IMG/VR virus record: IMGVR_UViG_3300020394_001139 | Location: 1 to 23,480 of that record | From: a virus | Length of the DNA stretch: 23,480 bases | Strand: one strand, 5' to 3' | Part shown: piece by piece, positions 1 to 7,537 of the stretch | Layout: each line of letters opens with the position of its first letter | Numbering within the stretch: the stretch's first letter is position 1 | The notes under the pieces: model-generated | Told to the model about the DNA's origin: nothing | What the model saw: the letters and a program-made list of their open reading frames with translations, nothing else | Database searches by the model: none | Made by a program: the position numbers and the translations under genes

Positions 1-27
1 GTAACAAAACTTTAACAAATTTGTTAC
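1..27. repeat. AT-rich inverted repeat over the stop codon of the BMP gene
   Basis: GTAACAAA at 1-8 is the exact reverse complement of 20-27. Nested within it, positions 14-25 form the perfect 12-base palindrome AACAAATTTGTT. The right arm overlaps the stop codon of the binding-protein gene (24-26). As a minus-strand transcript it could fold into a weak hairpin at the end of the gene, but the stem has only two G:C pairs and any following T run lies outside the window. It could be a weak terminator, an operator or chance. Confidence 0.3.
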
Positions 28-1049
28 TTAGGTACAGTGGCATCAATGCCGTCTACGTACTCCATCATACCACCAAGGGCAGCATCATCAAGATCACCAA
101 ATGGTTTAAACTTACCACTTAGAATATCTGCTTCAAGCATTTCCATTTGTTGACGTAGTGCCAATGGCATATTAGTATAGTCTGCCATTTGTACCATTCC
201 GGTATCCATACCACCCCAAGTATTACTTTCAGTCCAAGTGCCATTCATGGCTGCTCTGACTCTGGAGATATAATACGAATCCCAAACGTCTAGGATAGCT
301 GTAAGCTGAGCTTTTGGTGCAAACTTAATCTGATCACTAGCCTGGCCAAATCCTACAACACCCATCTTTTCAGCAGTTTGAAGTGGTGCTGGAGAATCAG
401 TATGCTGTGTGATAATATCAGCGCCTTCACTAATTAGTACCTTTGCCGCATCTGCTTCTTTGCCTGGATCGTACCAAGTGTTCACCCACACAATATCGAT
501 ATCAAAGTCTGGATTTACCGAGGTAGCACCAAGATAGAAAGAATTGATTCCACGAATAACTTCTGGAATCGGGAAGGATGCGATATAACCTGCCTTACCT
601 GCCTTTGACATGGTGCCAGCAATTACGCCTTGAATATATCTACCTTCGTAGAACCTGCTTGAGTAGACAGACATGTTTGGTGCTGTCTTATACCCAGTAG
701 CGTGTTCGAACTTCACGTCTGGAAACTCTTTAGCAACCTTAAGCATAGATTCCATGTAACCAAACGATGTTGCGAAGATAATATCAACACCTTCTTGTGC
801 CATCTGACGAATGACTCTTTCGGCATCAGGACCATACTTTACGCTTTCAACGTATACGGTTTTGACCATATCGCCGAATTCTTCTTCAATTGCTAGTCTG
901 CCTTTATCGTGCATGTATGTCCAACCATGATCGCCGATCGGACCAACATAAACGAATCCAACAGTAATATGTGGATTAGCTACACTAGAAGTAGCAAATC
1001 CGAGAGTGGAAAGCAGGAATGCACCTGCAATCATTAGTTTGCGGATCAT
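24..1049 (-). CDS. BMP-family (PnrA-like) periplasmic solute-binding protein
   Basis: A 341-aa exported substrate-binding protein of the basic membrane protein (BMP/PnrA) family. In bacteria these capture purine nucleosides or related solutes for an ABC importer. The first 24 residues are a signal peptide: a charged start (MIRK), a hydrophobic core and an SVA cleavage site before N25. There is no lipobox cysteine, so the product should be soluble in the periplasm. The family pattern GFVYVGPIGDHGW (31-43) opens the mature domain, and the length is normal for the family. The start has a GGAG ribosome site 6 bases upstream. No permease or ATPase gene lies nearby, so it would have to feed a host transporter. 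The family call is firm; the ligand is unknown. It is an unusual cargo gene for a phage. Confidence 0.88.
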   Translation of the reverse strand: MIRKLMIAGAFLLSTLGFATSSVANPHITVGFVYVGPIGDHGWTYMHDKGRLAIEEEFGDMVKTVYVESVKYGPDAERVIRQMAQEGVDIIFATSFGYMESMLKVAKEFPDVKFEHATGYKTAPNMSVYSSRFYEGRYIQGVIAGTMSKAGKAGYIASFPIPEVIRGINSFYLGATSVNPDFDIDIVWVNTWYDPGKEADAAKVLISEGADIITQHTDSPAPLQTAEKMGVVGFGQASDQIKFAPKAQLTAILDVWDSYYISRVRAAMNGTWTESNTWGGMDTGMVQMADYTNMPLALRQQMEMLEADILSGKFKPFGDLDDAALGGMMEYVDGIDATVPK

Positions 1050-1075
1050 TTATTTCTCCAATGTTTATGTTAGGT

Positions 1076-1480
1076 TTATTTCTTAAATGAAAGAGTGTGT
1101 TGTCTTCCATTGTAAGTGAATGTGATAGTACTATGAGAATAGACTGTTTGTCTTTGCTCATTATATCTGGTTTCAGTTCTACAAACTGGACCAGAATTCT
1201 TATTGTTCTCGTTATTTAGGATTCCACCGATGAATGCACCCATAGCGCCTCCACCGTTTTCACCTGGAATATTGTTACCAATAGCTCCACCAATAATCGC
1301 ACCCTCAATGAAGTTCTGCAATTCAGACTTTCCGTTTCCTCCACCTTGAGAGCAGACTTCAACAGTGTATGGCTGTTGAACGATTACGTCTTTATAGTGG
1401 TCATTAATATTATTAGCTTGAGCTCCGGCACTACTTGCCGCGATCAAGACCAAGCTGCTTGCGAAGATTGTGGTTTTCAT
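1076..1480 (-). CDS. Exported glycine-zipper protein
   Basis: A 134-aa secreted protein. An N-terminal signal peptide ends near AGA (18-20) or AQA (20-22). A glycine-rich stretch at about 60-88, with GAIIGGAIG and GAFIGGIL repeats, is the GxxxG-type glycine zipper seen in 17-kDa surface antigen and outer-membrane lipoprotein families. Cys43 and Cys100 flank the zipper and could form a disulfide in the periplasm. There is no lipobox. The start is set by AAGGAG 7 bases upstream, although the start region overlaps the end of the preceding coiled-coil gene by 50 bases in another frame. It probably inserts in or associates with the host envelope. Its role in infection is unknown. Confidence 0.75.
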   Translation of the reverse strand: MKTTIFASSLVLIAASSAGAQANNINDHYKDVIVQQPYTVEVCSQGGGNGKSELQNFIEGAIIGGAIGNNIPGENGGGAMGAFIGGILNNENNKNSGPVCRTETRYNEQRQTVYSHSTITFTYNGRQHTLSFKK

Positions 1481-1655
1481 CTGCTAACTCCTTTACTCTC
1501 ATTTGCAGGTTATGTATTTCACCTTGTTGATCGGCAATGTTTCTGCGTAGCATAGTGATTTCTCCGTCCTTACCGACGATTTCTTTACGATACAACTCAA
1601 GTTCAGTCATCTCGTGATTTTGTTTTAGTGGGATTCCGAATGTTGATGTTTCCAT
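1431..1655 (-). CDS. Small coiled-coil protein
   Basis: A 74-aa charged helical protein. From about residue 17 to the end it shows a heptad-like pattern (EITMLRRNI, EIHNLQMRV, ENHNLRKQL) typical of a parallel coiled coil. There is no signal peptide or membrane segment. A strong AAGAGGAG ribosome site 10-11 bases upstream supports the start at 1655 over the internal Met at 1610. The gene overlaps its upstream neighbour by 31 bases and its downstream neighbour by 50, so the three genes are probably translationally coupled. No function is recognised. Confidence 0.6.
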   Translation of the reverse strand: METSTFGIPLKQNHEMTELELYRKEIVGKDGEITMLRRNIADQQGEIHNLQMRVKELADENHNLRKQLGLDRGK

Positions 1656-2011
1656 TTGTCAAATAGCTCCTCTTGTAAATGATATGCTTCTATTTCGCAA
1701 GGTCTTTCTAAGTATGGAGTACTTTCATCAAAGCCACCTTGCCCTCTCTCGTACTGGCGTACATGTACCATTTCATGAAATACTGCAGTGACAAGATCAT
1801 CAATATCTAAGTTCTTTTGCAATTCAATTACATGCATTCCTCGATCAATAAATTCGTGGAATCCATCAACGTCACCTTCTAAGTTTTGTAAATAAAACTC
1901 TACGTCTAGGTTTTTCTTCTTAGGCATCAATTCTTCGACTGCAAACCAGAAAGCATCTTCAACAGCAGTTCTTTCAGACTTGTGACCACCGTTGGTATTA
2001 CAGTAAATCAT
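1625..2011 (-). CDS. Zincin-like protein with HExxH motif
   Basis: A 128-aa protein with a short zinc-metalloprotease signature. HEMVH (79-83) gives two histidine ligands and the catalytic Glu80. A downstream Glu in PCEIEAYHLQ (E106 or E108) is a plausible third ligand, as in small SprT/DUF-type zincins found in phages and bacteria. No export signal is seen, so it should act in the cytoplasm or in the virion. It is the first gene after a strong predicted promoter (2041-2069) and has an AAAGGT ribosome site. Substrate and activity are unknown. It could also be a non-proteolytic structural zincin. Confidence 0.6.
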   Translation of the reverse strand: MIYCNTNGGHKSERTAVEDAFWFAVEELMPKKKNLDVEFYLQNLEGDVDGFHEFIDRGMHVIELQKNLDIDDLVTAVFHEMVHVRQYERGQGGFDESTPYLERPCEIEAYHLQEELFDKWKHQHSESH

Positions 2012-2040
2012 AATGGTTACCTTTTTCTTTATTTAGTATT

Positions 2041-2069
2041 ATTATACCATAATGAAAGTAAAAAGTAAA
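2041..2069 (-). promoter_or_regulatory. Sigma70-like promoter, TTTACT-N17-TATAAT
   Basis: On the minus strand, TTTACT (2069-2064) is followed by exactly 17 bases and TATAAT (2046-2041). TGG just before the -10 box makes it an extended -10 promoter. The -35 box lies just past the stop codon of the sialyltransferase-like gene. Transcription would start near 2034 and read the HExxH, coiled-coil, glycine-zipper and BMP genes. Confidence 0.8.
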
Positions 2070-2074
2070 CCTTT

Positions 2075-2767
2075 TTATGCATCTGAAACTTGCATTACTG
2101 GAAGCCCGTCTTTATCGTATTTAGTAGTATCTATTTCAGATTCTGGCTTATACACACGACAGGTTACATTATCGCCATGTTTTACTTTAAATTTGTCATG
2201 CGTGTGGTGAAGTACGAACTGCACGTTTGAAAACTCCTCCCACATTGCGGTCCAGATAGGACGCCAAAATGTTGCCAATCTGTTGTTATTGATATTGCCT
2301 CTATCTGAATCCAATACAAGATCAGAAAAACTTCTCATATTAAAATCGAAAATAGAATCGAATCCATACATATGTACTTCATCAGGTTTGAATTTTGTAC
2401 ATGCATAGTGTGTAGCTACGTGGCCACAATTGAAATTAGTATAGCCTTGTCCTAAGTCACCATTTGGAATAGCGTATTTTGGAAGAGTCGTATAGAACTC
2501 CTTGACTTGGTGAGCTACTTTCATATACCATTCAGGGTGATCACTCATCCATTTCTTAGGTCTGTATCCACATACCCACTGGCCATCGACAATAACGTTA
2601 CCTTTCATCATGGCATTCATAAATTTAAAATCAACCATGACAGTACACCATTTTTCTTCAATAGGAAACGGTGTCTGATTACACGCAATCTTCAAACCTT
2701 TTCTCGGTTCTCTCATATACAAACTTGCATTATCACCGTTGCCAATAATATGAACAACTCTAGGCAT
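2075..2767 (-). CDS. Sialyltransferase/DUF115-like glycosyltransferase candidate
   Basis: A 230-aa protein, last gene of the sugar island. It opens with VVHIIGNGDNASLY (4-17), a beta-strand/Gly-rich loop like the nucleotide-sugar site of GT42 sialyltransferases (GNGPS) and of MptE/DUF115-like proteins. A CNQTPF strand follows, and a later segment (about 113-140) reads CGHVATHYACTKF, then MYGFDSIFD, a layout found in those folds. No DxD motif or signal peptide is evident. An AGGAG ribosome site lies 7 bases upstream, and the start overlaps the preceding gene by 8 bases. The fold-level call is moderate; donor and acceptor are unknown. Confidence 0.5.
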   Translation of the reverse strand: MPRVVHIIGNGDNASLYMREPRKGLKIACNQTPFPIEEKWCTVMVDFKFMNAMMKGNVIVDGQWVCGYRPKKWMSDHPEWYMKVAHQVKEFYTTLPKYAIPNGDLGQGYTNFNCGHVATHYACTKFKPDEVHMYGFDSIFDFNMRSFSDLVLDSDRGNINNNRLATFWRPIWTAMWEEFSNVQFVLHHTHDKFKVKHGDNVTCRVYKPESEIDTTKYDKDGLPVMQVSDA

Positions 2768-3410
2768 TCATCATACTCCTAATTCTATCCTTGCCTTTCT
2801 TTCCCGTCCAATGAATAATCTTTGCATTTTTAGCCGGCTGATCATCATTTTCAATCTGCAGTCTAAGCCAGTTGTATTCATTCGGTAGTGGTTCTATATA
2901 TGTCAATCTTCCGATAGGATCGAGCATAGCCTGTAGAGTTTCCTGATCACCTACATCTGGATTTTCTTGAACCTGCTTTGCCCATTGATATAGGATATTT
3001 GGTTTGTCCACAAATCCTACAACACCAGAATTGTACCAACTTCCACCTCTTCTCATACTCCACGGTTTATCCTCAACCATGCCAAGCTTACCCGGCTTGA
3101 GCATATTGAAGAGAGGAGAAAGATCGCCTAAGATTTGACAATCAGTATCCAGCCACACAGTCTTTTTAGCCGGTGCATGGATCATGGCCTTCGGCTTTTT
3201 AAACCAGCCAAGTTCATTGATATTTGTCAGATTAATTACAGCGTGTACATTATCTCTTACATAATCGAGATCACGTACACCAAAGTCTGCAAAGATAAGA
3301 GGTGAATCATTATGTGCTTTGTAGTTTTCAAAGAACCAAGGTAGCATCCATTCCGTTGCAGTATCGCAACCAGTTAGAAATGCTTGATCATATAATTTGG
3401 TAGTCGTCAT
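2760..3410 (-). CDS. GT-A fold glycosyltransferase (GT8-like)
   Basis: A 216-aa cytoplasmic glycosyltransferase. VWLDTDCQI (85-93) holds the DxD metal and nucleotide-sugar motif (D88, D90). YNSGVVGFV, then GDQETL, then IIHWTGKKGKD near the C-terminus follow the order usual in GT8-type enzymes: acceptor loop, catalytic Asp helix and a C-terminal metal-binding His. It overlaps the next gene by 8 bases and the preceding one by 23, so translation is probably coupled. Sugar donor and acceptor cannot be read from sequence. It is a more distant relative of the four DxD genes at 6144-10473. Confidence 0.72.
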   Translation of the reverse strand: MTTTKLYDQAFLTGCDTATEWMLPWFFENYKAHNDSPLIFADFGVRDLDYVRDNVHAVINLTNINELGWFKKPKAMIHAPAKKTVWLDTDCQILGDLSPLFNMLKPGKLGMVEDKPWSMRRGGSWYNSGVVGFVDKPNILYQWAKQVQENPDVGDQETLQAMLDPIGRLTYIEPLPNEYNWLRLQIENDDQPAKNAKIIHWTGKKGKDRIRSMMNA

Positions 3411-4035
3411 TATAATTATGTTTCGCTAAACATCCTGTTTCATTTTGAATAGTAGTAAAAGAATCTTTTGCTTCAATAGGCCAAGGATAACATTCCTTCA
3501 ATACATCCGGGAATCTACTATTATGTATAAACACGTCTGTAGGCCCTGCATCAACATAGGCTCTATTCAAAAGAAGCTCTGCTCCAAACGGTGTAATCAT
3601 GTAACCGTGTGCACCAGGAAAATATTCTTTTGAAACCAAACGACCTTCACCTAAGAAATTTGGTGTCTTAAACTTACCATACGAAGGTTTCCCTAGATTT
3701 ACAATATGTCCGTGAATTGTATTAGGCAGTGCATTTACAAAGACTGCATCATGTTCTAGAATCAGGTACGCACTTTTACCTTCTGCACACTGCTGCCACA
3801 ATTTATGATGAGATGCAAATGCACATCTTACTGGATCAATCCGTGAATACTTTTCATAGAAATGTTGTTGTGGTATATTATTGTTATTGAAGTGTGCATC
3901 AATATCCAAAGTGTCCGGAGTATATCCCGGCACCATAGTTACATGTACACCATGCCTTTCACCAGATCTAACACAGCGTTCTGCCATGTCGTCTGCTTTT
4001 CCTTTAACGTATATGCAATAAGCTTCTAATTTCAT
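3388..4035 (-). CDS. GT25-like glycosyltransferase
   Basis: A 215-aa protein resembling the LPS/collagen GT25 family. Its CAFASHHKLWQQC (71-83) and LILEHDAVFV (91-100) segments match the family's paired motifs, a conserved Ser-His helix and an ExDA-type acidic motif, here EHD. I place the start at 4035, where ATG overlaps the stop of the upstream gene as ATGA. The longer frame from 4074 has no ribosome site and would add 13 unlike residues. The upstream neighbour is a second GT25-like enzyme, and a consensus promoter lies inside it. Acceptor is unknown; LPS-type sugars are the family norm. Confidence 0.7.
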   Translation of the reverse strand: MKLEAYCIYVKGKADDMAERCVRSGERHGVHVTMVPGYTPDTLDIDAHFNNNNIPQQHFYEKYSRIDPVRCAFASHHKLWQQCAEGKSAYLILEHDAVFVNALPNTIHGHIVNLGKPSYGKFKTPNFLGEGRLVSKEYFPGAHGYMITPFGAELLLNRAYVDAGPTDVFIHNSRFPDVLKECYPWPIEAKDSFTTIQNETGCLAKHNYNDDYQII

Positions 4036-4730
4036 TTTGTTGTTGTACTCGCAATTCCTTGTACACCTGTCCAATAGTGTCTGGTTTGACCAAGTTTAGA
4101 TACAAGCTGTCTACACATTAATGCATCGTTAGGCCAACATCCGTGTTCTTTTGTCAGGTCTATCATTGTTTGAGCCCCTTCAGGCTTCATATAATAACTT
4201 GAGTTTCCGGCAATACCTTGAGGTATCTGATAATCATCAATCAGAGGAGCCTTGACAATCTCACCTTCTGATTCCTGTACAACTCTATCGTATGCATTTG
4301 CCATACGAGTAGCACCGGCTGGACTATTTAATCCTATAATATTATACCACGAATTTTCGAATTTGTCAAGGGGTAAATTTTCTTTTGAATTGAAATAAAG
4401 AGAATCATGTTCGTGAATAATAACAGGCTCACCATATTTTACACATCTCAGCCACAGCATGTAGTGAGATATAAAACACCCCATCCTCTTCTTTGGATCT
4501 GCTGTAGCATAAGCATTGTGGATCAAACCACTCTTAAAATCAAATTCTGTTCCAGTCCAAGGATAGGTCCATTTTAATTTATACTTCTTCATAAGACGGT
4601 CCACTTGCTCCGGCGTAATTGCATCGAATATGTGGCCCTGAACATTATTAGGCATAGAATCTATCAGTCGAGCCGCGGCTCTTTCTGAAGACGTATTGCC
4701 TTTCAATGTTATGATGTAAGCGTTAACCAT
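4032..4730 (-). CDS. GT25-like glycosyltransferase
   Basis: A 232-aa protein of the same broad family as its downstream neighbour. MVNAYIITLKGN at the N-terminus, GCFISHYMLWLRC (84-96) and VIIHEHDSLYF (103-113) are the strand, Ser-His helix and acidic motif of GT25-type enzymes. A GAGGA ribosome site 5 bases before the ATG fixes the start, and the start overlaps the radical SAM gene by 8 bases. The two GT25-like genes are too divergent to be a recent duplication. The coding region also carries a near-perfect consensus promoter at 4341-4369. Confidence 0.7.
   Translation of the reverse strand: MVNAYIITLKGNTSSERAAARLIDSMPNNVQGHIFDAITPEQVDRLMKKYKLKWTYPWTGTEFDFKSGLIHNAYATADPKKRMGCFISHYMLWLRCVKYGEPVIIHEHDSLYFNSKENLPLDKFENSWYNIIGLNSPAGATRMANAYDRVVQESEGEIVKAPLIDDYQIPQGIAGNSSYYMKPEGAQTMIDLTKEHGCWPNDALMCRQLVSKLGQTRHYWTGVQGIASTTTK
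4341..4369 (-). promoter_or_regulatory. Consensus sigma70 promoter inside a glycosyltransferase gene
   Basis: On the minus strand, TTGACA (4369-4364), a 17-base spacer and TATAAT (4346-4341) match the bacterial housekeeping consensus at all 12 positions. TGG before the -10 box adds an extended -10. It lies within the 4032-4730 coding region and would start transcription near 4334, feeding the last three island genes. It is the only one of the seven promoters with a TTGACA box. Confidence 0.72.
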
Positions 4731-6144
4731 ATTTTTCCTCTAATTCTGGCAACCTATGTTTTATATATTCATAGGGTATAGATTGCTTCTCCTCTGTTGT
4801 AATCCCTGCATATCCTGCATACCAAGAAACACGATACCAATTTCTATCATTCAATTGTTTGGATAGTTCATAAGCTTCATTATAAGTCCAGTCTTTACTT
4901 TTCCACATAGTTGACTTAAGCTTTTTAGTGGGAGTCATAATATCCTTCCCGGCGATTTCAAATCCATAGTCGGCCATGTTTTCGCCAAAGGCACTGAGAT
5001 TAGCACCGCTTGTAGAAATTTCCAATGGATACCAAACAATATGCCCATTGTAATATTCTTTCAACCATTCATGAGATTCAATGCATTCGCTTGGTGTACT
5101 ATGAGGAAGTCCTACTATCATAGACACTGATGGCCACCAATCTACCTCCGCTTCTTGAAACTTACTTTTTACTTTTAAAAGAGTTTCTTTTGCTATCTCA
5201 GCTTGTTTGCCTTTGCCAATAATCTTGGCTGCTTTTAGGTTGAATGTTTCAATGCCATAATGTTGGCCAACCAGCTTGGACTCAATCATCATGTCTATCT
5301 GTTCAGGATAACTCCAAACAAGATCCAACCTGCAAAAGGCAGAAAACTTTGCTTCGAAGTCAAGCTTATTTTGTATCTGTACAAGCTTATCAAGTTTTTC
5401 AAGACGATCATTAAATGTTTCGTCTGCCATAATGTAGTTGGTGATTCCAAACTGATCATAGTTTCTATTAAGCTGATCTACAGATTTTTGTATATCCTTT
5501 TGGCTTGTGTCTTGAGGTATACCTAAGATAGGAAAGTTGCAAAACTTACATTTAAATCTACAACCTCTACTAAATTCTAAAGTTCCAATCTCATTCTTAC
5601 CTATGTGATCTTCTTTTCTATATTCATAGTTGTAATCTTCTTTTGGCCAAGATGGATAAGAATGAATAGCGTCAACAATCTTTGTACGACCTGAGTATTT
5701 AAATTCTAGATCGTTATTTAAAAAATAGTGTTCAAGTACTTTTATTAAAGCGTTTTCGCCGTATCCATAAACAGAATAATCGACTGTATATTCGTCAATC
5801 GTTGTAGGATCCATTCCGCCTACGATAATAGGCCTATCAGGTAAAATAGATTTTAAGTGTCTAGTAATATTAAAAAGATCATCATACTGAAGGAATGTAT
5901 TTGAAACAGTAATAAAGTCCGGATAGTATTGTTTTGCAACACTGCTTAATCTTTTTAAGTCTTCTCCTTCAAAAAAAGTAATAAAGTCTACGATCTCTAC
6001 ATCAATATTATTTTTTTCTAATTCTTCTCGTAAGATATACGCTCCAGGCAATCTAATGGTTCCAAATGCATGGTGCTCAACAGAAAGATCAACCCTTCTG
6101 CTTCCTGATATCATCAGGCATTTCAAACCTAGATCTTCTAGCAT
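4723..6144 (-). CDS. B12-binding-type radical SAM enzyme
   Basis: A 473-aa protein with two parts. Residues 1-140 look like the Rossmann-type domain that precedes many radical SAM enzymes (CLMISGSRR, DFITVSNTF, PIIVGGMDP, YGYGENAL). I see no DxHxxG cobalamin histidine. Residues 186-400 hold the radical SAM core with CRFKCKFC (C195, C199, C202), which binds the 4Fe-4S cluster. The family carries out radical chemistry such as methylation, epimerisation or bond rearrangement on hard-to-activate carbons. The start overlaps the upstream stop as TAATG and has a GAGGAT ribosome site. Its place among glycosyltransferases suggests that it modifies a sugar, sugar nucleotide or glycan; that is inference. 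Confidence 0.85.
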   Translation of the reverse strand: MLEDLGLKCLMISGSRRVDLSVEHHAFGTIRLPGAYILREELEKNNIDVEIVDFITFFEGEDLKRLSSVAKQYYPDFITVSNTFLQYDDLFNITRHLKSILPDRPIIVGGMDPTTIDEYTVDYSVYGYGENALIKVLEHYFLNNDLEFKYSGRTKIVDAIHSYPSWPKEDYNYEYRKEDHIGKNEIGTLEFSRGCRFKCKFCNFPILGIPQDTSQKDIQKSVDQLNRNYDQFGITNYIMADETFNDRLEKLDKLVQIQNKLDFEAKFSAFCRLDLVWSYPEQIDMMIESKLVGQHYGIETFNLKAAKIIGKGKQAEIAKETLLKVKSKFQEAEVDWWPSVSMIVGLPHSTPSECIESHEWLKEYYNGHIVWYPLEISTSGANLSAFGENMADYGFEIAGKDIMTPTKKLKSTMWKSKDWTYNEAYELSKQLNDRNWYRVSWYAGYAGITTEEKQSIPYEYIKHRLPELEEKYG

Positions 6145-6848
6145 TAAACATCCTCAATGATACCCTGTTCAACGAGATCAAGATAGTTTTGATCGCGGCC
6201 TTTAGGTTTATGCCTGACATGAATCATATTTGCGTTTTCAGGATTAGGTAGGTAGCTACTGTAATCCCAGCTTTCATCTAAATATTTATCTAATTTGAAT
6301 TTTGCTTTTACACACAACACATGAAATATTCCTTCGTCAACATAAGGACGAGGACTAATATGTTCAAACACTTTTCTCATAGCCGGATTAATTTGTTTTC
6401 TCATGAGTTGTCTAAACTCCCGAGGCATGACATAAATTGCACCTGACCACATAGGATATTCAGGATTGCCAAGCCTTGGAAACTCCTGAATAAAAGCAGG
6501 AAGTTGTCTATCTCTATGCACATCGTCAAATGGTGCAATACCTTTTTCTTCAAACACATTCTTTGTGCATGAAGTAGTTACAAACTTATCCGTGTCTAGA
6601 ACAACTACGGTATCATATTCATCATACTCTTCGTTGATTGCAGCACACTTCTGGCACTGGCCACGCAGGCCTTCTTGAAATGGTGCACCATCGAGTAGCT
6701 TATACTCAGCCCCTAGCTTATCTGCATATTTTTGTATATTGTTAACGCTCTTCTCTACGATGAAAGGAAGCCTTCCACCTCGTGCTTCCATCTCTTCAAT
6801 AACCTTTGGCCGAAAGGGGTGGAAGTGTTGTAGGATAATATTCTTCAT
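6144..6848 (-). CDS. DxD glycosyltransferase, island paralogue A
   Basis: A 234-aa GT-A-type enzyme. YADKLGAEYKLLDG (41-54), VVVLDTDKFV with DxD at D85/D87, WSGAIYVM, DEGIFHVL and a C-terminal MIHVRHKPKGRD follow the domain order of its neighbours at 6845, 7525 and 9694. Each of these starts with a short IILQ or LIYQ strand, suggesting one duplicated family. Its start overlaps the upstream stop by four bases (ATGA). Donor and acceptor are unknown. Compared with its paralogues it has an insertion of about 15 residues after the first strand. Confidence 0.68.
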   Translation of the reverse strand: MKNIILQHFHPFRPKVIEEMEARGGRLPFIVEKSVNNIQKYADKLGAEYKLLDGAPFQEGLRGQCQKCAAINEEYDEYDTVVVLDTDKFVTTSCTKNVFEEKGIAPFDDVHRDRQLPAFIQEFPRLGNPEYPMWSGAIYVMPREFRQLMRKQINPAMRKVFEHISPRPYVDEGIFHVLCVKAKFKLDKYLDESWDYSSYLPNPENANMIHVRHKPKGRDQNYLDLVEQGIIEDV

Positions 6849-7537
6849 AATACTCTCAATCCGTGAGTTTGTTTGACATACGATTCGATATTGTTTTTTC
6901 TGGACGAGCCACAGAAGTGTAGGAGTGTAGCTTTTGGATGTGCTTCTTCTGGCAGATCACAAAATCTATCATGTGGTACCTGCAATTCTTTCTTATCTTT
7001 TAAGGCTCCACTAGTATGTATCATGTAATGAAGAGTCTGCTCATCATTTGGAGGCATAGACGTATTGTAACTTGATAGATTAGGATTGCTCATATTTTCT
7101 TTTACAAATTCTTCTGTAGGTACATGTTTTCTTAATGCAATCCTTTCTTCTCTTGTCAACTTGACAAAGTTACCAAAGAAGAGTGGTGACCCTTGTTTAT
7201 AAAGGTTAGGCCAGTATCTACCTTGCTTACTATTCTGCTCGGACTTCATTGCTTTTAAATGCAATCTTCCGATACCTTCAAAGTCAAAACAATTGCTTTT
7301 GATTCCGCTATACACCATATCACTGTCAAGCATAACTACATCATCGTACTTATCGTATTCTTCAAGTACAATTGCAATCTTTTGAGATACTGCACCACGA
7401 AACTCGCCCATAGGCCAGCCAGAAATAAGTCTATACTCTACGCCAATGTCCTTAGCATAGAGTTTAATTGTTTCGGTTGCAAGTCTTGCCCATTCGGGCA
7501 TCTTGTTATTCCAATGTTGCAGGATTAGATTTGCCAT
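6845..7537 (-). CDS. DxD glycosyltransferase, island paralogue B
   Basis: A 230-aa relative of the preceding entry. It has NLILQHWNN at the start, YAKDIGVEYRLISG (27-40), VVMLDSDMVY with D71/D73, FFGNFV, NDEQTLHYMIH and a C-terminal LLHFCGSSRKN. The last block is the probable C-terminal metal or diphosphate site. It overlaps the next gene by 4 bases and the previous one by 13. The ribosome site is poor, so translation is probably coupled to the upstream gene. Confidence 0.68.
   Translation of the reverse strand: MANLILQHWNNKMPEWARLATETIKLYAKDIGVEYRLISGWPMGEFRGAVSQKIAIVLEEYDKYDDVVMLDSDMVYSGIKSNCFDFEGIGRLHLKAMKSEQNSKQGRYWPNLYKQGSPLFFGNFVKLTREERIALRKHVPTEEFVKENMSNPNLSSYNTSMPPNDEQTLHYMIHTSGALKDKKELQVPHDRFCDLPEEAHPKATLLHFCGSSRKNNIESYVKQTHGLRVL

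Noticed and set aside
3411-3416. TATAAT on the minus strand near the 2760-3410 gene start
   Set aside because: No -35 box at 15-19 bases; the match is in AT-rich coding overlap.
4036-4074. Longer N-terminus for the 3388-4035 glycosyltransferase
   Set aside because: No ribosome site, Cys-rich unlike residues, and an ATGA overlap gives a better start at 4035.
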